From: Neisseria montereyensis
GTDB taxonomy: Bacteria; Pseudomonadota; Gammaproteobacteria; Burkholderiales; Neisseriaceae
Assembly (NCBI RefSeq): GCF_024834045.1
Contig: NZ_JANUXW010000011.1
Coordinates: forward strand, 1 to 60,546
DNA length: 60,546 bases
Direction of reading: 5' to 3'
Below are positions 36,240 to 47,249 of the stretch, piece after piece. Made by a program: the position numbers and the translations under genes. The notes below the pieces were generated by a model. The model had not been told where the DNA came from and searched no databases. It saw only the letters and a list, made by a program, of their open reading frames with translations. Positions within the stretch are counted from its first letter, which is position 1, and each line of letters starts with the position of its first letter.

Positions 36240-36470
36240 ATGAAAAAATCTGCCGCCCCGAAATCTTTCGAAGACGCGCTCAAGCGTTTGGAAACCCTCA
36301 CTCAAGCCATGCAAAGCAGCGAAATGCCGCTGGAAGACGCCCTGGCCGCTTATCAGGAAGGCAATGAACTGGTGAAATACTGCCAAGCCAAATTAGCCGA
36401 AGTCGAACAAAAGTTACAAGTATTGGATGCAGAAGAACTGAAGGAGCTGAACCTTGAGCAAAGCGAATAA
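36240..36470 (+). CDS. xseB: Exodeoxyribonuclease VII small subunit
   Basis: XseB is the small subunit that wraps the XseA nuclease in single-strand DNA degradation. The 76-residue helical protein starts [20 protein letters not shown] and has the typical [23 protein letters not shown] two codons upstream is possible. It overlaps ispA by 17 nt, the usual xseB-ispA pairing, though dxs does not follow here. Confidence 0.94.
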   Translation: MKKSAAPKSFEDALKRLETLTQAMQSSEMPLEDALAAYQEGNELVKYCQAKLAEVEQKLQVLDAEELKELNLEQSE

Positions 36471-37350
36471 TGAAACAACATGGCGGCAAAAAGCACAAGC
36501 GCAAACCGAGTTGGCGCTTGAAAGATTAATGCCGTCTGAAAAAGCCGATCCGCAAGTGCTTCATGAAGCCATGCGTTATGCCGCACTAGACGGCGGCAAA
36601 CGCCTGCGGCCTTTATTGGTTTTGGCCGCATCCGAATTAGGGGAAGCCGATCCGGTTGTGTTAGAGCATGCCATGGCGGCAGTTGAGCTGATTCATGTTT
36701 ATTCGCTCGTTCATGACGATATGCCCGCTATGGATAACGACAGCCTGAGACGAGGCAAGCCAACCTGCCATGTGCAATACGGTGAAGCCACCGCTTTATT
36801 GGCCGGCGATGCATTGCAAACCTTGGCTTTTGATATTCTCAGCCGACCCACCAACCTACCGTCTGCCCGACAATTGAAAATGGTGAATGTGCTGGCACAG
36901 GCATCCGGCAGCCTCGGCATGGCCGGCGGCCAAGCGATTGACTTAGCCAATGTCGGCCTGCCAATGACACAAACCGAGTTGGAGCATATGCACAGCCTAA
37001 AAACAGGTGCATTGATTCGCGCTGCCGTGGTATTGGGTACATTGAGCTGTACCAATTTAAATGACGACGATATTGAGCGGCTGGATCACTATGCCCGCAA
37101 ACTCGGTTTGGCTTTCCAAGTGATTGATGATGTGCTCGACTGCGAAGCCGATACCGCCACGCTTGGTAAAACCGCCGGTAAAGATGCCGACAACAATAAG
37201 CCGACTTATGTGAAACTAATGGGACTGGCTGAAGCCCGACTTTATGCAGAAGCACTAATAGAAGAAGCAGTTACTTTACTTGAGCCATTTGGCGACAAAG
37301 CAGATCGTTTGCGGTCATTGGCACTGTTTGTTACCAAACGGAAAAACTAA
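36454..37350 (+). CDS. ispA: Farnesyl diphosphate synthase (polyprenyl synthetase)
   Basis: IspA condenses IPP with DMAPP and GPP to make farnesyl diphosphate. The start is TTG at 36454, with AAGGAG at 36441-36446 inside xseB; no ATG occurs in frame until codon 26. The 298-residue protein has the first aspartate motif DDMPAMD (88-94) and the second in [11 protein letters not shown], plus the GGKRLRP substrate loop. Codons 26-29 (MPSE) are encoded by an AT-type DUS at 36529-36540. Confidence 0.96.
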   Translation: MSKANNETTWRQKAQAQTELALERLMPSEKADPQVLHEAMRYAALDGGKRLRPLLVLAASELGEADPVVLEHAMAAVELIHVYSLVHDDMPAMDNDSLRRGKPTCHVQYGEATALLAGDALQTLAFDILSRPTNLPSARQLKMVNVLAQASGSLGMAGGQAIDLANVGLPMTQTELEHMHSLKTGALIRAAVVLGTLSCTNLNDDDIERLDHYARKLGLAFQVIDDVLDCEADTATLGKTAGKDADNNKPTYVKLMGLAEARLYAEALIEEAVTLLEPFGDKADRLRSLALFVTKRKN

Positions 37351-37663
37351 AACCCAACCATAAATGCTGCCGGAATCATTTCTTTTAAGCCGTCTGAAAA
37401 ACTGTGCATTGAAAGCCGTCTATGTGTAAAACAGTAAAATACCACTTTTGATTTTTTGCTTAAAATTGAAGCGGTAGCTATTTGCCTACGCCATTGGATA
37501 TAATGGCCGTCTAAAATAAAAGCAACTATATTTATATTAAAAATACATTTAAATCAATTGGTTAAATATTGGAACATCATCGATGCTATTTTCAAAACCG
37601 TTATACGGCGGTATATTTAAAATATTAATATTTTAATAACTTTTACCACACCATTTATTTATC
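37351..37663. other. Intergenic region with intact and decayed DUS
   Basis: About 310 nt, AT-rich. One intact DUS (37389-37398) is followed by two copies broken after GCCGTCT (near 37414 and 37505). No gene was seen. Confidence 0.5.
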
Positions 37664-38836
37664 ATGCTGAAATTATCTGATTTTTCCGCTTCTCATTTTT
37701 CCTCAGCCGTTTCCGCGCTATTGGTGTCTTATGTGAGCGCGGCGGCGATTATCTATCAGGCAGCATTGACACTGGGCGCCTCGTCGACACAGATTATTTC
37801 CTGGTTTACCGTAATGGCTATCGCCTGCGGGGTGTTAACCATGTTTTTAAGTATCCGCTATCGTGCACCGGTTATGGTTGCATGGTGTACCCCCGGCGCA
37901 GCGATATTGGCCGGTATGACAGGCATGCCGCTTGCTCATGCCATATCGGGATTTATAGCCGCATCGGTGTTAATGTGGCTGATATCCGCATTCGGCTGGT
38001 TTGACCGTTTAGTCCGTATGATTCCGACGCCGTTGGTTGCCGCTATGCTGTCAGGCATTTTGCTGAACTTTGGCAGTCAGGTATTCGGAGCCATGGAATT
38101 CCAACCCATACTTATTTTGGTTATGTTGGTGATATTCTTCCTCAGTAAAATCCGCCTACCCGGATACAGTGTCATGCTGATGTTATTGGCAGGAGTTATT
38201 TATGCCACTTGGGCGGGATTATTCGACTGGGACCAACTGGAATGGCGTAACCCTACTTTGGAATGGGTACAACCCGCTTGGGATTTTGGTAATATTATGA
38301 GTGTCGGTCTGCCTTTGTTTATTGCTTCATTGGCCACACAAAACGTACCGGGCATGGCTATTATGCACGGCTACGGCTACCGCCCACCCGCTCGGCCTTT
38401 GGTGGAAAGTTGTGCCATAACCACGCTGCTCACCGCACCTTTTGGCAACTTTACCGTTAATCTGGCAGCCATCAGTGCGGCCATTACTATGGGTAGTGAT
38501 GTGGATAAAGATCCGGCAAAACGCTACTTAGCCAATGTAATTCTAGGAGTGTTCTACATATTAATCGGCTTATTAGGCGGAGTTACCGTATCCCTCTTAT
38601 CTGCGCTGCCTACGGAACTCACTGCCGCATTAGCCGGTATTCCTATTTTTGCCGTACTGCAAGCCAACTTGGTAGGCGCATGGCGGGATGAAACCGCCCG
38701 TGAAGCCGCCTTGGTAACCTTGCTAACCTCTGCTTCCGGCATGACCTTACTCGGCATCAGCAGCCCTTTCTGGGGTTTGGTGTTCGGTATGATGGTTTAT
38801 CATCTGCATAAGAAAACGTCACGCAACAGAAAATAA
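37664..38836 (+). CDS. benE: BenE-family benzoate/H+ symporter
   Basis: The 390-residue polytopic membrane protein has about 12 helices of the nucleobase-transporter-like fold. Typical BenE stretches include MVAWCTPGAAILAG near residue 75 and PLFIASLATQNVPGMAIMHGYGYRPP with the conserved TQN motif, then TAPFGNFTVNLAAISAAI. BenE proteins import benzoate-type aromatic acids. No benzoate catabolic genes adjoin it. A 15-bp stem terminator follows. Confidence 0.9.
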   Translation: MLKLSDFSASHFSSAVSALLVSYVSAAAIIYQAALTLGASSTQIISWFTVMAIACGVLTMFLSIRYRAPVMVAWCTPGAAILAGMTGMPLAHAISGFIAASVLMWLISAFGWFDRLVRMIPTPLVAAMLSGILLNFGSQVFGAMEFQPILILVMLVIFFLSKIRLPGYSVMLMLLAGVIYATWAGLFDWDQLEWRNPTLEWVQPAWDFGNIMSVGLPLFIASLATQNVPGMAIMHGYGYRPPARPLVESCAITTLLTAPFGNFTVNLAAISAAITMGSDVDKDPAKRYLANVILGVFYILIGLLGGVTVSLLSALPTELTAALAGIPIFAVLQANLVGAWRDETAREAALVTLLTSASGMTLLGISSPFWGLVFGMMVYHLHKKTSRNRK

Positions 38837-38872
38837 TATTTGCCCCTTATTAGTCATCATCCCGGCTTAAAC

Positions 38873-38908
38873 AAATAAACTCATGGTATTTCCACCATGA
38901 GTTTATTT
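38873..38908 (+). terminator. Terminator of benE
   Basis: A perfect 15-bp inverted repeat (38873-38887 and 38894-38908, 6-nt loop) is followed by a T-rich tail. It does not involve DUS. Confidence 0.9.
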
Positions 38909-38966
38909 TTATTTTCATAATAATTAGGCTTAGGCCGTCTGAAATTATCTCTATGCCGTTATCTTT

Positions 38967-39569
38967 CTATATTGAGGGCTTCCTACCCAACAAACAAATA
39001 AACGAACTCATACCGCGATGGCGGATACCCTCATGAATTTCCCGTACCTCATGCTCCGCGATAACCCATTCCAAGCCGGATAACGCCTGCTGCATTTCCG
39101 TTAACGTGCCCAACATGGCCGGATCACTCGGGCCGCCGGTGCCGTAGCCGATTTGGTCGGGATGGTAGAAAACACCGGCAAACAATCCGCCCGGTTTCAA
39201 AGAACCGACAATCTTCTGCATGGTTCGGGTGCGTACCGGTTCGGTGAAATGGCAAAAAACCGAAGTCACGATTTCATAATATTCAGACGGCCATTCCATC
39301 GCGGTAATATCCGCCAAACGGGTATGAAAGCGCACACCTTTTTCATCCGCCAGATTTTGTGCTTTTTCCAAACCCTTGGCCGACATATCCACGCCTTCCA
39401 CATCCAAGCCGTGTTGCGCCAGAAAAATACCGTTTCGCCCCTCGCCCGTTGCCAAATCCAATGCCTTTCCCTCAGAGGGCAGATAAGGCTCGATACGGGC
39501 GATAAATTCATTCGGCTCCGTGCCGAAAACATATTCTTCGGTTTGATAACGCTCATCCCACTTCGACAT
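38967..39569 (-). CDS. Class I SAM-dependent methyltransferase (TehB-like)
   Basis: The 200-residue protein starts MSKWDERYQTEEYVFGTEPNEF, the common start of the TehB/thiopurine-like group. It has motif I ALDLATGEGRNGIFLAQ, motif II VEGVDMSAKGLEKA and the post-motif LKPGGLFAGVFYHPDQ. Substrate is unknown; relatives methylate small thiols, tellurite or thiopurines. It has a DUS inside (39282) and one just upstream of its start. Confidence 0.85.
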   Translation of the reverse strand: MSKWDERYQTEEYVFGTEPNEFIARIEPYLPSEGKALDLATGEGRNGIFLAQHGLDVEGVDMSAKGLEKAQNLADEKGVRFHTRLADITAMEWPSEYYEIVTSVFCHFTEPVRTRTMQKIVGSLKPGGLFAGVFYHPDQIGYGTGGPSDPAMLGTLTEMQQALSGLEWVIAEHEVREIHEGIRHRGMSSFICLLGRKPSI

Positions 39570-39683
39570 AATAAAAATTCCTTTTATTATTTTTCAGACG
39601 GCCTTCCCGCCTACAATACATAACCGACATAACCCATGCTTTTCAGACGGCCTGCCGAATGCAAATAACCCTGTTTAACAACC

Positions 39684-40385
39684 TTAAGCCTGCCCACCAT
39701 AATGGCGGCTGCCGAAAATCGCCGTGCCTATCCGCACATGCGTAGCCCCGCACGACACGGCCGCTACCATATCTGCCGACATCCCCATCGACAACACATC
39801 TGCCGGAACACCCGCCGTATTCATATCGGCCAACAATTTCTGCATGGTGCCGAATTGTTCGCGTAATGATTCATCATCACTATCGGCTTTGGCCACACAC
39901 ATCAGGCCGCGTACTTTTAGATTCGGCAGTTTGGCTACTTCAAGCGCCAAGGCCACCACTTCTTCGGGGGTAACACCGTGTTTATCGGGTTCGGCGGCAA
40001 TATTCACTTCGATACACACCTGAAGCGGCGGCATAGATTCGGGGCGTTGATTGCTTAATCTTTGGGCAATTTTCAGACGGCTAATCGTATGCACCCAATG
40101 CGCACGCTCGGCCACATATTTGGTTTTATTCGATTGGACATCACCGATAACATGCCAAACGATATCCGGCAAATCGGCCAATATTTCGGTTTTTTCATAC
40201 CATTCCTGAATATAGTTCTCACCGAAATCACGACACCCAGCCTCATAAACCTGCCGGATCAATTCGGCCGGATGGGTTTTACTCACCGCCACCAAACAAA
40301 CACTGTTTTCAGGCCGGCCGGCGGCGGCTTCGGCACGGCGTAATTCGGAAAGCACCTGCTGATAATTGTGTTGCACGCTTGTCAT
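39684..40385 (-). CDS. yggS: YggS-family pyridoxal phosphate homeostasis protein
   Basis: The protein binds PLP and balances vitamin B6 and amino-acid pools (PLPBP/YggS). The 233-residue TIM-barrel protein has the Schiff-base lysine in LVAVSKTHPAE (about residue 36), the FGENYIQEW stretch, WHVIGDVQSNKTKYV, and the C-terminal phosphate site MGMSADMVAAV...GTHVRIGTAIFG-like region. It is divergent from pilT, a gene order also known in pseudomonads. Confidence 0.95.
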   Translation of the reverse strand: MTSVQHNYQQVLSELRRAEAAAGRPENSVCLVAVSKTHPAELIRQVYEAGCRDFGENYIQEWYEKTEILADLPDIVWHVIGDVQSNKTKYVAERAHWVHTISRLKIAQRLSNQRPESMPPLQVCIEVNIAAEPDKHGVTPEEVVALALEVAKLPNLKVRGLMCVAKADSDDESLREQFGTMQKLLADMNTAGVPADVLSMGMSADMVAAVSCGATHVRIGTAIFGSRHYGGQA

Positions 40386-40567
40386 AATTACTCCCGTATT
40401 CTTCTGTTTTCACCATATTAGCAAAAATAATTAAATTTTTACTTGGTTTAACATCATTATCTATTTAAAATAAACAGCTATATCAATAACCGCTGCCGTT
40501 GGACAACCAACCGGCGGCAAAAACGTTCACTTAATAAAAATTTTAACTTAAAAAGTAAGGCCACATT

Positions 40568-41608
40568 ATGCAAATTACCGACTTACTCGCATTCGGCGTG
40601 AAAAACAAAGCCTCCGACCTCCATTTAAGCTCAGATTTACCCCCGATGATCCGTGTTCACGGCGATGTACGCCGCATCAACCTGCCCGAAATGAGCAGCG
40701 AAGAGGTCGGCAATATGGTTACCTCCGTGATGAACGACTACCAACGTAAAATCTACCAACAAAATATGGAAGTGGATTTCTCGTTTGAATTGCCCAATGT
40801 GGCCCGTTTCCGTGTCAACGCCTTTATGACCAACCGCGGCCCGGCAGCGGTATTCCGTACCATTCCCAGCACCGTGCTGACTCTCGAAGATTTGAAAGCC
40901 CCGCGTATTTTCCAAAAAATTTCCGACAACCCGCGCGGCTTGGTTTTGGTTACCGGCCCGACCGGTTCGGGTAAATCTACCACGCTGGCGGCCATGATCA
41001 ACTATATCAACGATAACCAACCTTGCCATATTCTGACCATCGAAGACCCTATCGAGTTTGTGCACCAAAGTAAAAAAGCCCTGATTAACCAGCGCGAGCT
41101 GCACCAACACACCCACAGCTTTGCCAACGCCTTAAAATCGGCACTGCGTGAAGACCCCGATGTGATTCTGGTCGGCGAGATGCGCGATCCCGAAACCATC
41201 GGCTTGGCACTGACCGCTGCCGAAACCGGCCACTTGGTTTTCGGCACCCTGCACACCACCGGCGCCGCCAAAACCGTTGACCGTATTGTCGACGTCTTCC
41301 CTGCCGGCGAAAAAGAAATGGTGCGCTCCATGCTTTCCGAATCGCTACGCGCGGTGATTTCGCAAACCCTGCTAAAAACCCGCGACGGCAACGGCCGGGT
41401 TGCCGCACATGAAATTTTGGTTTCCACGCCTGCCGTGCGCAACCTGATTCGCGAAAACAAAATCGCCCAAATCAATTCGGCACTGCAAACCGGCCAAGCG
41501 CACGGTATGCAAACCCTCGACCAATCTTTACAGGCACTGGTCCGCCAAGGCGTTATCAGCCACGAAGTAGCCCGTAGCAAAGCGCAAAGTGCCGATATGA
41601 TTGTCTAA
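40568..41608 (+). CDS. pilT: Type IV pilus retraction ATPase PilT
   Basis: PilT powers pilus retraction, twitching and DNA uptake. The 346-residue hexameric ATPase has Walker A GPTGSGKSTT, the Asp box ILTIEDPIEFVH, Walker B DVILVGEMRDPET, the His box HLVFGTLHTTGA and the AVRNLIREN motif required for retraction. It is followed by pilU after 35 nt. Retraction drives uptake of DNA marked by the DUS that fill this window. Confidence 0.98.
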   Translation: MQITDLLAFGVKNKASDLHLSSDLPPMIRVHGDVRRINLPEMSSEEVGNMVTSVMNDYQRKIYQQNMEVDFSFELPNVARFRVNAFMTNRGPAAVFRTIPSTVLTLEDLKAPRIFQKISDNPRGLVLVTGPTGSGKSTTLAAMINYINDNQPCHILTIEDPIEFVHQSKKALINQRELHQHTHSFANALKSALREDPDVILVGEMRDPETIGLALTAAETGHLVFGTLHTTGAAKTVDRIVDVFPAGEKEMVRSMLSESLRAVISQTLLKTRDGNGRVAAHEILVSTPAVRNLIRENKIAQINSALQTGQAHGMQTLDQSLQALVRQGVISHEVARSKAQSADMIV

Positions 41609-41643
41609 TCAAACCAACATAACACAGATAAGGGTAAAACATC

Positions 41644-42873
41644 ATGAGCGAGTCCAACCAACTGCACAATCTGCTAACGGAAATGGTTCAGGCTTATTCG
41701 CAGAAAAACCAACCGCCGCATATCCCTACCCCCGCCGAAATCGGCACCCAGCTGCACCCCCTGCTTGACCGCATGTGTCAGGAAGCCGAACAACGCAGCG
41801 CATCCGATATTTTTATTAGCGCCGGCTTTCCCCCGTCGATGAAAATCAACGGCGTACTCACCCCCATGCCGCACAAAGCCTTGAGCGGTGCCGATACCGC
41901 CGCGATTACCGAATCGACCATGAACGACGAACAGCGCGAAGCGTTCAACCGTGATTTGGAACTCAACTATTCGGTGCAATCGCGCAGCAATACCCGCTAC
42001 CGTGTCAACGCCTACCATGAACAAGGCCGCCCCGGCATGGTGTTGCGCCGTATTAACCAACGTGTGCCCAGTGTCGAAGAACTTGCCCTACCGCCGAAAC
42101 TGAAAGAGCTGGCCTTAACCCGCCGCGGCCTATTGATTCTGGCCGGCCCGACCGGTTCGGGTAAATCCACTTCGATGGCGGCCATGATTGATCACCGCAA
42201 TCAGAAAGTGCCCGGCCATATCGTTACCATCGAAGACCCGATCGAATACCTCTACCAACCCCGCCGCTGTATTATTACCCAGCGCGAAGTCGGCATCGAC
42301 ACCGCCGATTGGAAACTGGCGGTACAAAGTGCCATGCGGCAGGCGCCCGATGTGGTGTGTATCGGTGAGGTGCGTAGCGAAAACAGTATGGAATACGCCC
42401 TTCAGCTTGCCCAAACCGGCCACTTGTGCGTATTTACCATTCACGCCAATAATGCCGTGCAAACCATCGAACGGATTATCAACTTCTATCCGGAAGAACG
42501 GCAGCCGCAAGTATTGATGGATTTGGCCCTAAACGTGACCGCCATTATCGGCCAGCGCTTAGTCGTGAAAAAAGGCCGCAACCAACGCACCGCCGTTATC
42601 GACCTTTTACTCAATACCCCCGCCGTTCAAGATTTGATTTTCAAAGGCGACTTAATGGATATCAAAGAACAGATGGTACGTTCCGTCGGCGAAGGCATGC
42701 AGACTTTCGACCAACACCTGTTCGACCTTTATGTTAAAGACCAAATCGAATACGACGAAGCACTACGCCAAGCCGATTCGGCCAACGACTTGCGCCTGCG
42801 CATCCAATTACATGAAGAGGGCGACAACCCCGAACGCTTATACGACCGTATCAGCGATTTAAACCTTATGTAA
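41644..42873 (+). CDS. pilU: PilT-dependent retraction ATPase PilU
   Basis: PilU is the accessory retraction ATPase that works through PilT. The 409-residue protein carries an N-terminal extension compared with PilT, then Walker A GPTGSGKSTS, IVTIEDPIEYLY, Walker B VVCIGEVRSENS and the His box HLCVFTIHANNA. Its ribosome site is AAGGG. The pair ends at a DUS terminator. Confidence 0.95.
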   Translation: MSESNQLHNLLTEMVQAYSQKNQPPHIPTPAEIGTQLHPLLDRMCQEAEQRSASDIFISAGFPPSMKINGVLTPMPHKALSGADTAAITESTMNDEQREAFNRDLELNYSVQSRSNTRYRVNAYHEQGRPGMVLRRINQRVPSVEELALPPKLKELALTRRGLLILAGPTGSGKSTSMAAMIDHRNQKVPGHIVTIEDPIEYLYQPRRCIITQREVGIDTADWKLAVQSAMRQAPDVVCIGEVRSENSMEYALQLAQTGHLCVFTIHANNAVQTIERIINFYPEERQPQVLMDLALNVTAIIGQRLVVKKGRNQRTAVIDLLLNTPAVQDLIFKGDLMDIKEQMVRSVGEGMQTFDQHLFDLYVKDQIEYDEALRQADSANDLRLRIQLHEEGDNPERLYDRISDLNLM

Positions 42874-43191
42874 CAACTAACTCAATATTCCCATCTTTTA
42901 TCAGGCCGTCTGAAACCGTTTCAGACGGCCTGATACCGTTTATTTCACAGCACTAACGGCTCTTTTTAAAATCCTTTATAATCGCGTATTTATCGAACCG
43001 AAAAACAGAAACACCGCGCCGGAATAAACGGCCTGCGCCCGAATCCGATTATCAGGCAGTGCCGAATCGTACGGCCGTTTTCAGACGGCCTATATACAAT
43101 GCAAATCGATATTTTCCGGTTATCCCGCCATATTCAAAACATAACCATACAGGCCGTCTGAAACGCCTGTTTTACTACCGAAAGAACCATC
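42874..43191. other. Intergenic region pilU-murA with DUS copies
   Basis: About 320 nt. Apart from the terminator it holds single DUS copies at 43080-43089 and 43153-43162. A murA promoter should lie here, but I could not pick one with confidence. Confidence 0.5.
42900..42934 (+). terminator. DUS inverted-repeat terminator of pilTU
   Basis: Facing DUS copies extended to about 16 bp of stem, starting 27 nt after the pilU stop. Confidence 0.8.
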
Positions 43192-44442
43192 GTGGACAAA
43201 CTCAAAATTTCCGCCAACGGCCCTTTAAACGGGGAAATTATCATCTCAGGTGCCAAAAATGCCGCCTTACCGCTGATGTGTGCCGGCCTGCTGACTTCGG
43301 AAACCCTACGCCTGAAAAACGTGCCGATGCTGCGCGATGTAAAAACCACCCAAAAACTATTGCAAGGCATGGGCGCACGCGTATTAACCGACAATATTCA
43401 CGAATTTGAAATCAACGGCGGCACGGTCAACAACACCGTTGCCCCCTACGAATTGGTGAAAACCATGCGCGCTTCGATTTTGGTGCTCGGCCCCACCTTG
43501 GCACGCTTCGGCGAAGCCCAAGTCAGCCTGCCGGGCGGTTGTGCCATCGGTTCCCGCCCTGTCGACCAACACCTCAAAGGTTTGGAAACCATGGGCGCCG
43601 AAATCACCATCGAGCACGGTTATGTTAAAGCCAAAGGCCGTCTGAAAGGCGCGCGCGTGGTGATGGATGTCGTTACCGTCGGCGGTACCGAAAACCTATT
43701 AATGGCCGCCACTCTGGCAGAAGGCACCACCATTTTGGAAAACTGCGCCATTGAGCCTGAAATAGTAGATTTGGCCGAATGTCTGGTGAAAATGGGTGCC
43801 AAAATCAGCGGTATCGGCACATCGGTAATGACCGTAGAAGGCGTTTCCGAGCTGCACGGCTGCGAACACAGCGTCGTACCCGACCGCATCGAAGCCGGAA
43901 CCTTCCTATGCGCCGTTGCCATGACCGGCGGCAAAGTGGTATTGCGCCATGCCGCCCCGAAAACTATGGAAGTCATCCTCGACAAACTGGTGGAAGCCGG
44001 CGCCATTATCGAAGCGGGCGACGACTGGATTGCCATTGATATGCAGCAACGCCCGAAAGCCGTCGATATCCGCACCGTGCCGCATCCCGGTTTCCCAACC
44101 GATATGCAGGCGCAATTTATGGCAATGAATGCCGTTGCCGAAGGAACCGGCAAAGTGGTGGAAACCATTTTTGAAAACCGTTTTATGCATGTGCCCGAAT
44201 TAAACCGCATGGGCGCGGATATTTCCGCCGAAGGCAATACCGCCATTGTAAAAGGCGTCGACAAACTTTCCGGTGCAACCGTTATGGCCACCGATTTACG
44301 CGCATCCGCCAGCTTAGTAATGGCCGGCTTGGTAGCCGACGGGGAAACCATTGTCGAGCGCATCTACCACCTCGACCGCGGTTACGAACACATCGAAACC
44401 AAATTGGGTAAAGTAGGCGCCAAAATCGAGCGGATTTCTTAA
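43192..44442 (+). CDS. murA: UDP-N-acetylglucosamine 1-carboxyvinyltransferase
   Basis: MurA transfers enolpyruvate from PEP to UDP-GlcNAc, the first committed step of peptidoglycan synthesis. The 416-residue protein begins at a GTG codon and has [20 protein letters not shown] with the conserved Lys-Asn pair. The active-site loop [14 protein letters not shown] contains the cysteine attacked by fosfomycin in sensitive MurA. An internal DUS encodes part of [10 protein letters not shown] (43637-43646). Confidence 0.97.
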   Translation: MDKLKISANGPLNGEIIISGAKNAALPLMCAGLLTSETLRLKNVPMLRDVKTTQKLLQGMGARVLTDNIHEFEINGGTVNNTVAPYELVKTMRASILVLGPTLARFGEAQVSLPGGCAIGSRPVDQHLKGLETMGAEITIEHGYVKAKGRLKGARVVMDVVTVGGTENLLMAATLAEGTTILENCAIEPEIVDLAECLVKMGAKISGIGTSVMTVEGVSELHGCEHSVVPDRIEAGTFLCAVAMTGGKVVLRHAAPKTMEVILDKLVEAGAIIEAGDDWIAIDMQQRPKAVDIRTVPHPGFPTDMQAQFMAMNAVAEGTGKVVETIFENRFMHVPELNRMGADISAEGNTAIVKGVDKLSGATVMATDLRASASLVMAGLVADGETIVERIYHLDRGYEHIETKLGKVGAKIERIS

Positions 44443-44461
44443 TATTTCGATACGCAAATAA

Positions 44462-44497
44462 AAAGCGGACGGATAATCATATATCCGTCCGTTTTTT
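44462..44497 (+). terminator. Terminator of murA
   Basis: Arms around GCGGACGGATA and TATCCGTCCG form a stem of about 11 bp, followed by six Ts. It lies 20 nt past murA. Confidence 0.85.
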
Positions 44498-44535
44498 ATT
44501 CAGACGGCCTTATAAAAATATTAGGCCGTCTGAAT
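44498..44535 (-). terminator. DUS inverted-repeat terminator of mutS
   Basis: Two DUS in the opposite arrangement to most others (ATTCAGACGGCCT...AGGCCGTCTGAAT) form a 13-bp stem with a 12-nt AT loop just downstream of mutS. Confidence 0.7.
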
Positions 44536-44548
44536 CAATCAACCATAT

Positions 44549-47137
44549 CTATTGTTTATCGCCATTGTCTTCAAGCAATTTCTTCAAACGATACACCCAA
44601 TCTAAAGCTTCGCGCGGTGTCAGTTCGTCGGGATGGATAGCAGCCAAAGCTTCCAGTGCCGGATTGGGTTCGGCGGTTTCTTCTTCGGTAATATCAAAAT
44701 CGCTATCTTCATTTTCAGACGGCTGCATGGCGAAGATATCCAATTGCGGGCGGTTGGCGGCGGCTTGGGCTTCGAGTTCGCCCAAATGTTTATAAGCGGC
44801 TTTGAGTGCGCGGGCAGGGATGCCGGCCAGTTTGGCAACGGCAATACCATAGCTTTTGCTGGCCGGGCCGGGTTCGATATGGTGCAGAAACACAATATCG
44901 CGCCCTTCTTCCAAGGCCGATAAGTGCATATTTATAGCGCCGGCGTGGGCTTCGGGCAAACGGGTCAGCTCGAAGTAATGGGTGGCAAACAGGCTGAACG
45001 ATTTGTTTTTCTGTATCAGGTGTTCGGCAATGGCCTGCGCCAGCGCCAACCCGTCGAAAGTGGAGGTGCCGCGGCCGACTTCGTCCATCAAAACCAACGA
45101 TTGCTCGGTAGCATGGTGGAGGATATACGCCGTTTCGCTCATTTCGACCATAAAGGTGGAACGGTTGCCGGCCAAATCATCGGATGCGCCGATACGGGTG
45201 AAAATCTGGTCGATAGGCCCGATTTTGGCATAATCGGCCGGCACAAACGCGCCGGTGTGCGCCAGCAAAACAATCAGCGCGACCTGCCGCATATAAGTAG
45301 ATTTACCGCCCATATTGGGGCCGGTGAGCAGCATCAGCCGCTGTTTGTGGTCGAGCAAGGTATGGTTGGCGGTAAAATGGCGAACCTGCTGCTCGACAAC
45401 GGGATGGCGGCCGTTGCCGATGTCGATAAGGGGATAATCGGTAAACACGGGGCAGGCATAAGCGCGCTCTTGCGCCTGTTTGGCAAACGTGGCCAATACG
45501 TCCAGCGATGCGGCGGCTTTGGCGGCTTTTTGCAATTGCGGCAAGGCCGTCTGAAGATCGGCCAATAGCGCTTCGTATAATTGTTTCTCCAACGCCAGCG
45601 CCTGCTCTTGGGCAGTGAGCACTTTTTCTTCAAAGGTTTTCAATTCGGGCGTAATAAAGCGCTCGGTATTTTTCAGGGTTTGGCGGCGTTGGTAGTCGTC
45701 GGGCGCCTGTTCGGCCTGTATTTTCGATAACTCGATATAAAAACCGTGTACGCGGTTGAATTCCACTTTTAAGGTGGATAGGCCGGTGCGTTCGCGTTCG
45801 CGTGCTTCGAGTGCCAATAAAAATTCATCGCCGTGGGTTTGAATATGGCGCAATTCGTCCAATTCGGCATTGAAGCCCTGATTCATCACGCCGCCGTCGC
45901 GCAGCCATACGGCAGGCTCGGGCAGAATGGCGGCTTTAAGCTTTTCGGCCAGCGGCAGGGTTTCGGGAAAGATATTTTGCAGGGTTTGCAATAGGCTGCC
46001 GCCGGTTTCGGGCAGCTTGATTTCGGCCAACACAAACAAACTGTCGCGCAACGATGCCAAATCGCGCGGGCGGGCATTGCCGACGGCAATCCGCGCGGCA
46101 ATGCGTTCGATATCAGCAATGGTTTTCAGACGGCCCTGTAAATCGGCATGATGGTCTTGTAATTCCTGAACCGCCTGCTGCCGCGCCTGAATATGTTGGC
46201 GGCTGCGTAAAGGGTGGTGCAACCATAAAGCCAACAGGCGGCTGCCCATGTGGGTGGCGCATTCGTCCAATACTGAAAACAGCGTCGGCGCTTTTTTGCC
46301 GGTGAGGGTCTGGGTGATTTCAAGGTTGCGGCGGGTGGCGGCATCCATGCCGATATATTGGTGGTCGGTTTCCAGCGATAGGCCGTCGAGGTGTTGCGGC
46401 AGATGGTTTTGAGTGAGGCGGATATAGTTGAGCAGCGCTCCGGCCGCACCGATGGCGGCGGCATGTTCGTCGGGGTTTAAACCGAAGCCGAGCAGGTCTT
46501 GGCTGCCGAAGTAATCGGTGAGCAGTTTGGCGGCGGTATCGGAGGCAAACTGCCAATGGTTGAGCCGTGTGATATTGGCACCCTGAATCTGCGGGGCGGT
46601 TTTGCTGTCGGGCAGCAGGATTTCGGCGGCCTGCAAACGCGCCAGCTCGTCGGGCAATTTGTCGGCAGTGGTGATTTTAACTTTAAACTCGCCGCTTTGT
46701 AGCGATGCCCACGCCAGCCCGATGTGTTTTTTGCCGTCGCTCACGGCCACAATGCGGTTGGTTTCTTTGTCTTCTAAAAAGGCGCTGTCGGTTAGGGTGC
46801 CGGGCGTTACAATGCGCACGACCTTGCGCTCTACCGGCCCTTTACCGGCACCCACTTCACCGGTTTGCTCGCAAATAGCGACGCTTTTGCCCATTTTCAC
46901 CAGCCGCGCCAAATACTGCTCGGCAGCATGAAACGGCACACCGGCCATTTTAATGGGTTCGCCGTTTAGCTGCCCGCGCGTGGTGAGGGTGATGTCGAGC
47001 AATTTGGCCGCTTCGACGGCATCATCCAGAAACAGCTCGTAAAAGTCGCCCATGCGGTAAAACACCAGCTTGTCGGTATGGTGCGCTTTGATGTCGAGAT
47101 ATTGCTGCATCATCGGTGAAACGGCGGGTTTGGTCAT
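44549..47137 (-). CDS. mutS: DNA mismatch repair protein MutS
   Basis: MutS recognises mismatches and starts methyl-independent mismatch repair in Neisseria. The 862-residue protein (ATG at 47137, [20 protein letters not shown]) has the mismatch-stacking FYE in [12 protein letters not shown], the clamp and lever helices, the P-loop [14 protein letters not shown], and [16 protein letters not shown] as Walker B. The AG-type DUS directly before the ATG seems to supply the ribosome site (AAAGG, then 9 nt, then ATG). Three more DUS occur inside the gene. Confidence 0.97.
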   Translation of the reverse strand: MTKPAVSPMMQQYLDIKAHHTDKLVFYRMGDFYELFLDDAVEAAKLLDITLTTRGQLNGEPIKMAGVPFHAAEQYLARLVKMGKSVAICEQTGEVGAGKGPVERKVVRIVTPGTLTDSAFLEDKETNRIVAVSDGKKHIGLAWASLQSGEFKVKITTADKLPDELARLQAAEILLPDSKTAPQIQGANITRLNHWQFASDTAAKLLTDYFGSQDLLGFGLNPDEHAAAIGAAGALLNYIRLTQNHLPQHLDGLSLETDHQYIGMDAATRRNLEITQTLTGKKAPTLFSVLDECATHMGSRLLALWLHHPLRSRQHIQARQQAVQELQDHHADLQGRLKTIADIERIAARIAVGNARPRDLASLRDSLFVLAEIKLPETGGSLLQTLQNIFPETLPLAEKLKAAILPEPAVWLRDGGVMNQGFNAELDELRHIQTHGDEFLLALEARERERTGLSTLKVEFNRVHGFYIELSKIQAEQAPDDYQRRQTLKNTERFITPELKTFEEKVLTAQEQALALEKQLYEALLADLQTALPQLQKAAKAAASLDVLATFAKQAQERAYACPVFTDYPLIDIGNGRHPVVEQQVRHFTANHTLLDHKQRLMLLTGPNMGGKSTYMRQVALIVLLAHTGAFVPADYAKIGPIDQIFTRIGASDDLAGNRSTFMVEMSETAYILHHATEQSLVLMDEVGRGTSTFDGLALAQAIAEHLIQKNKSFSLFATHYFELTRLPEAHAGAINMHLSALEEGRDIVFLHHIEPGPASKSYGIAVAKLAGIPARALKAAYKHLGELEAQAAANRPQLDIFAMQPSENEDSDFDITEEETAEPNPALEALAAIHPDELTPREALDWVYRLKKLLEDNGDKQ

Positions 47138-47197
47138 TTCAGACGGCCTTTGTATTGCAAAAAGAAACGGTATTGTAGCAAAAGGGGGAATAGATGA

Positions 47198-47227
47198 GGC
47201 CGTCTGAAAAGGGTTTTTCAGACGGCC
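47198..47227 (-). terminator. DUS inverted-repeat terminator of the NYN gene
   Basis: Facing DUS copies form a 13-bp stem with a 4-nt loop between the NYN gene and mutS. Confidence 0.7.
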
Positions 47228-47249
47228 AAGTATTTTCAATCATTATTTT

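Noticed and set aside
41002-41580. A 192-codon open frame antisense to pilT
   Set aside because: Same reasoning; pilT motifs are complete on the plus strand.
43620-44363. A 247-codon open frame antisense to murA
   Set aside because: murA is unmistakable on the other strand; the antisense frame arises from its codon bias.
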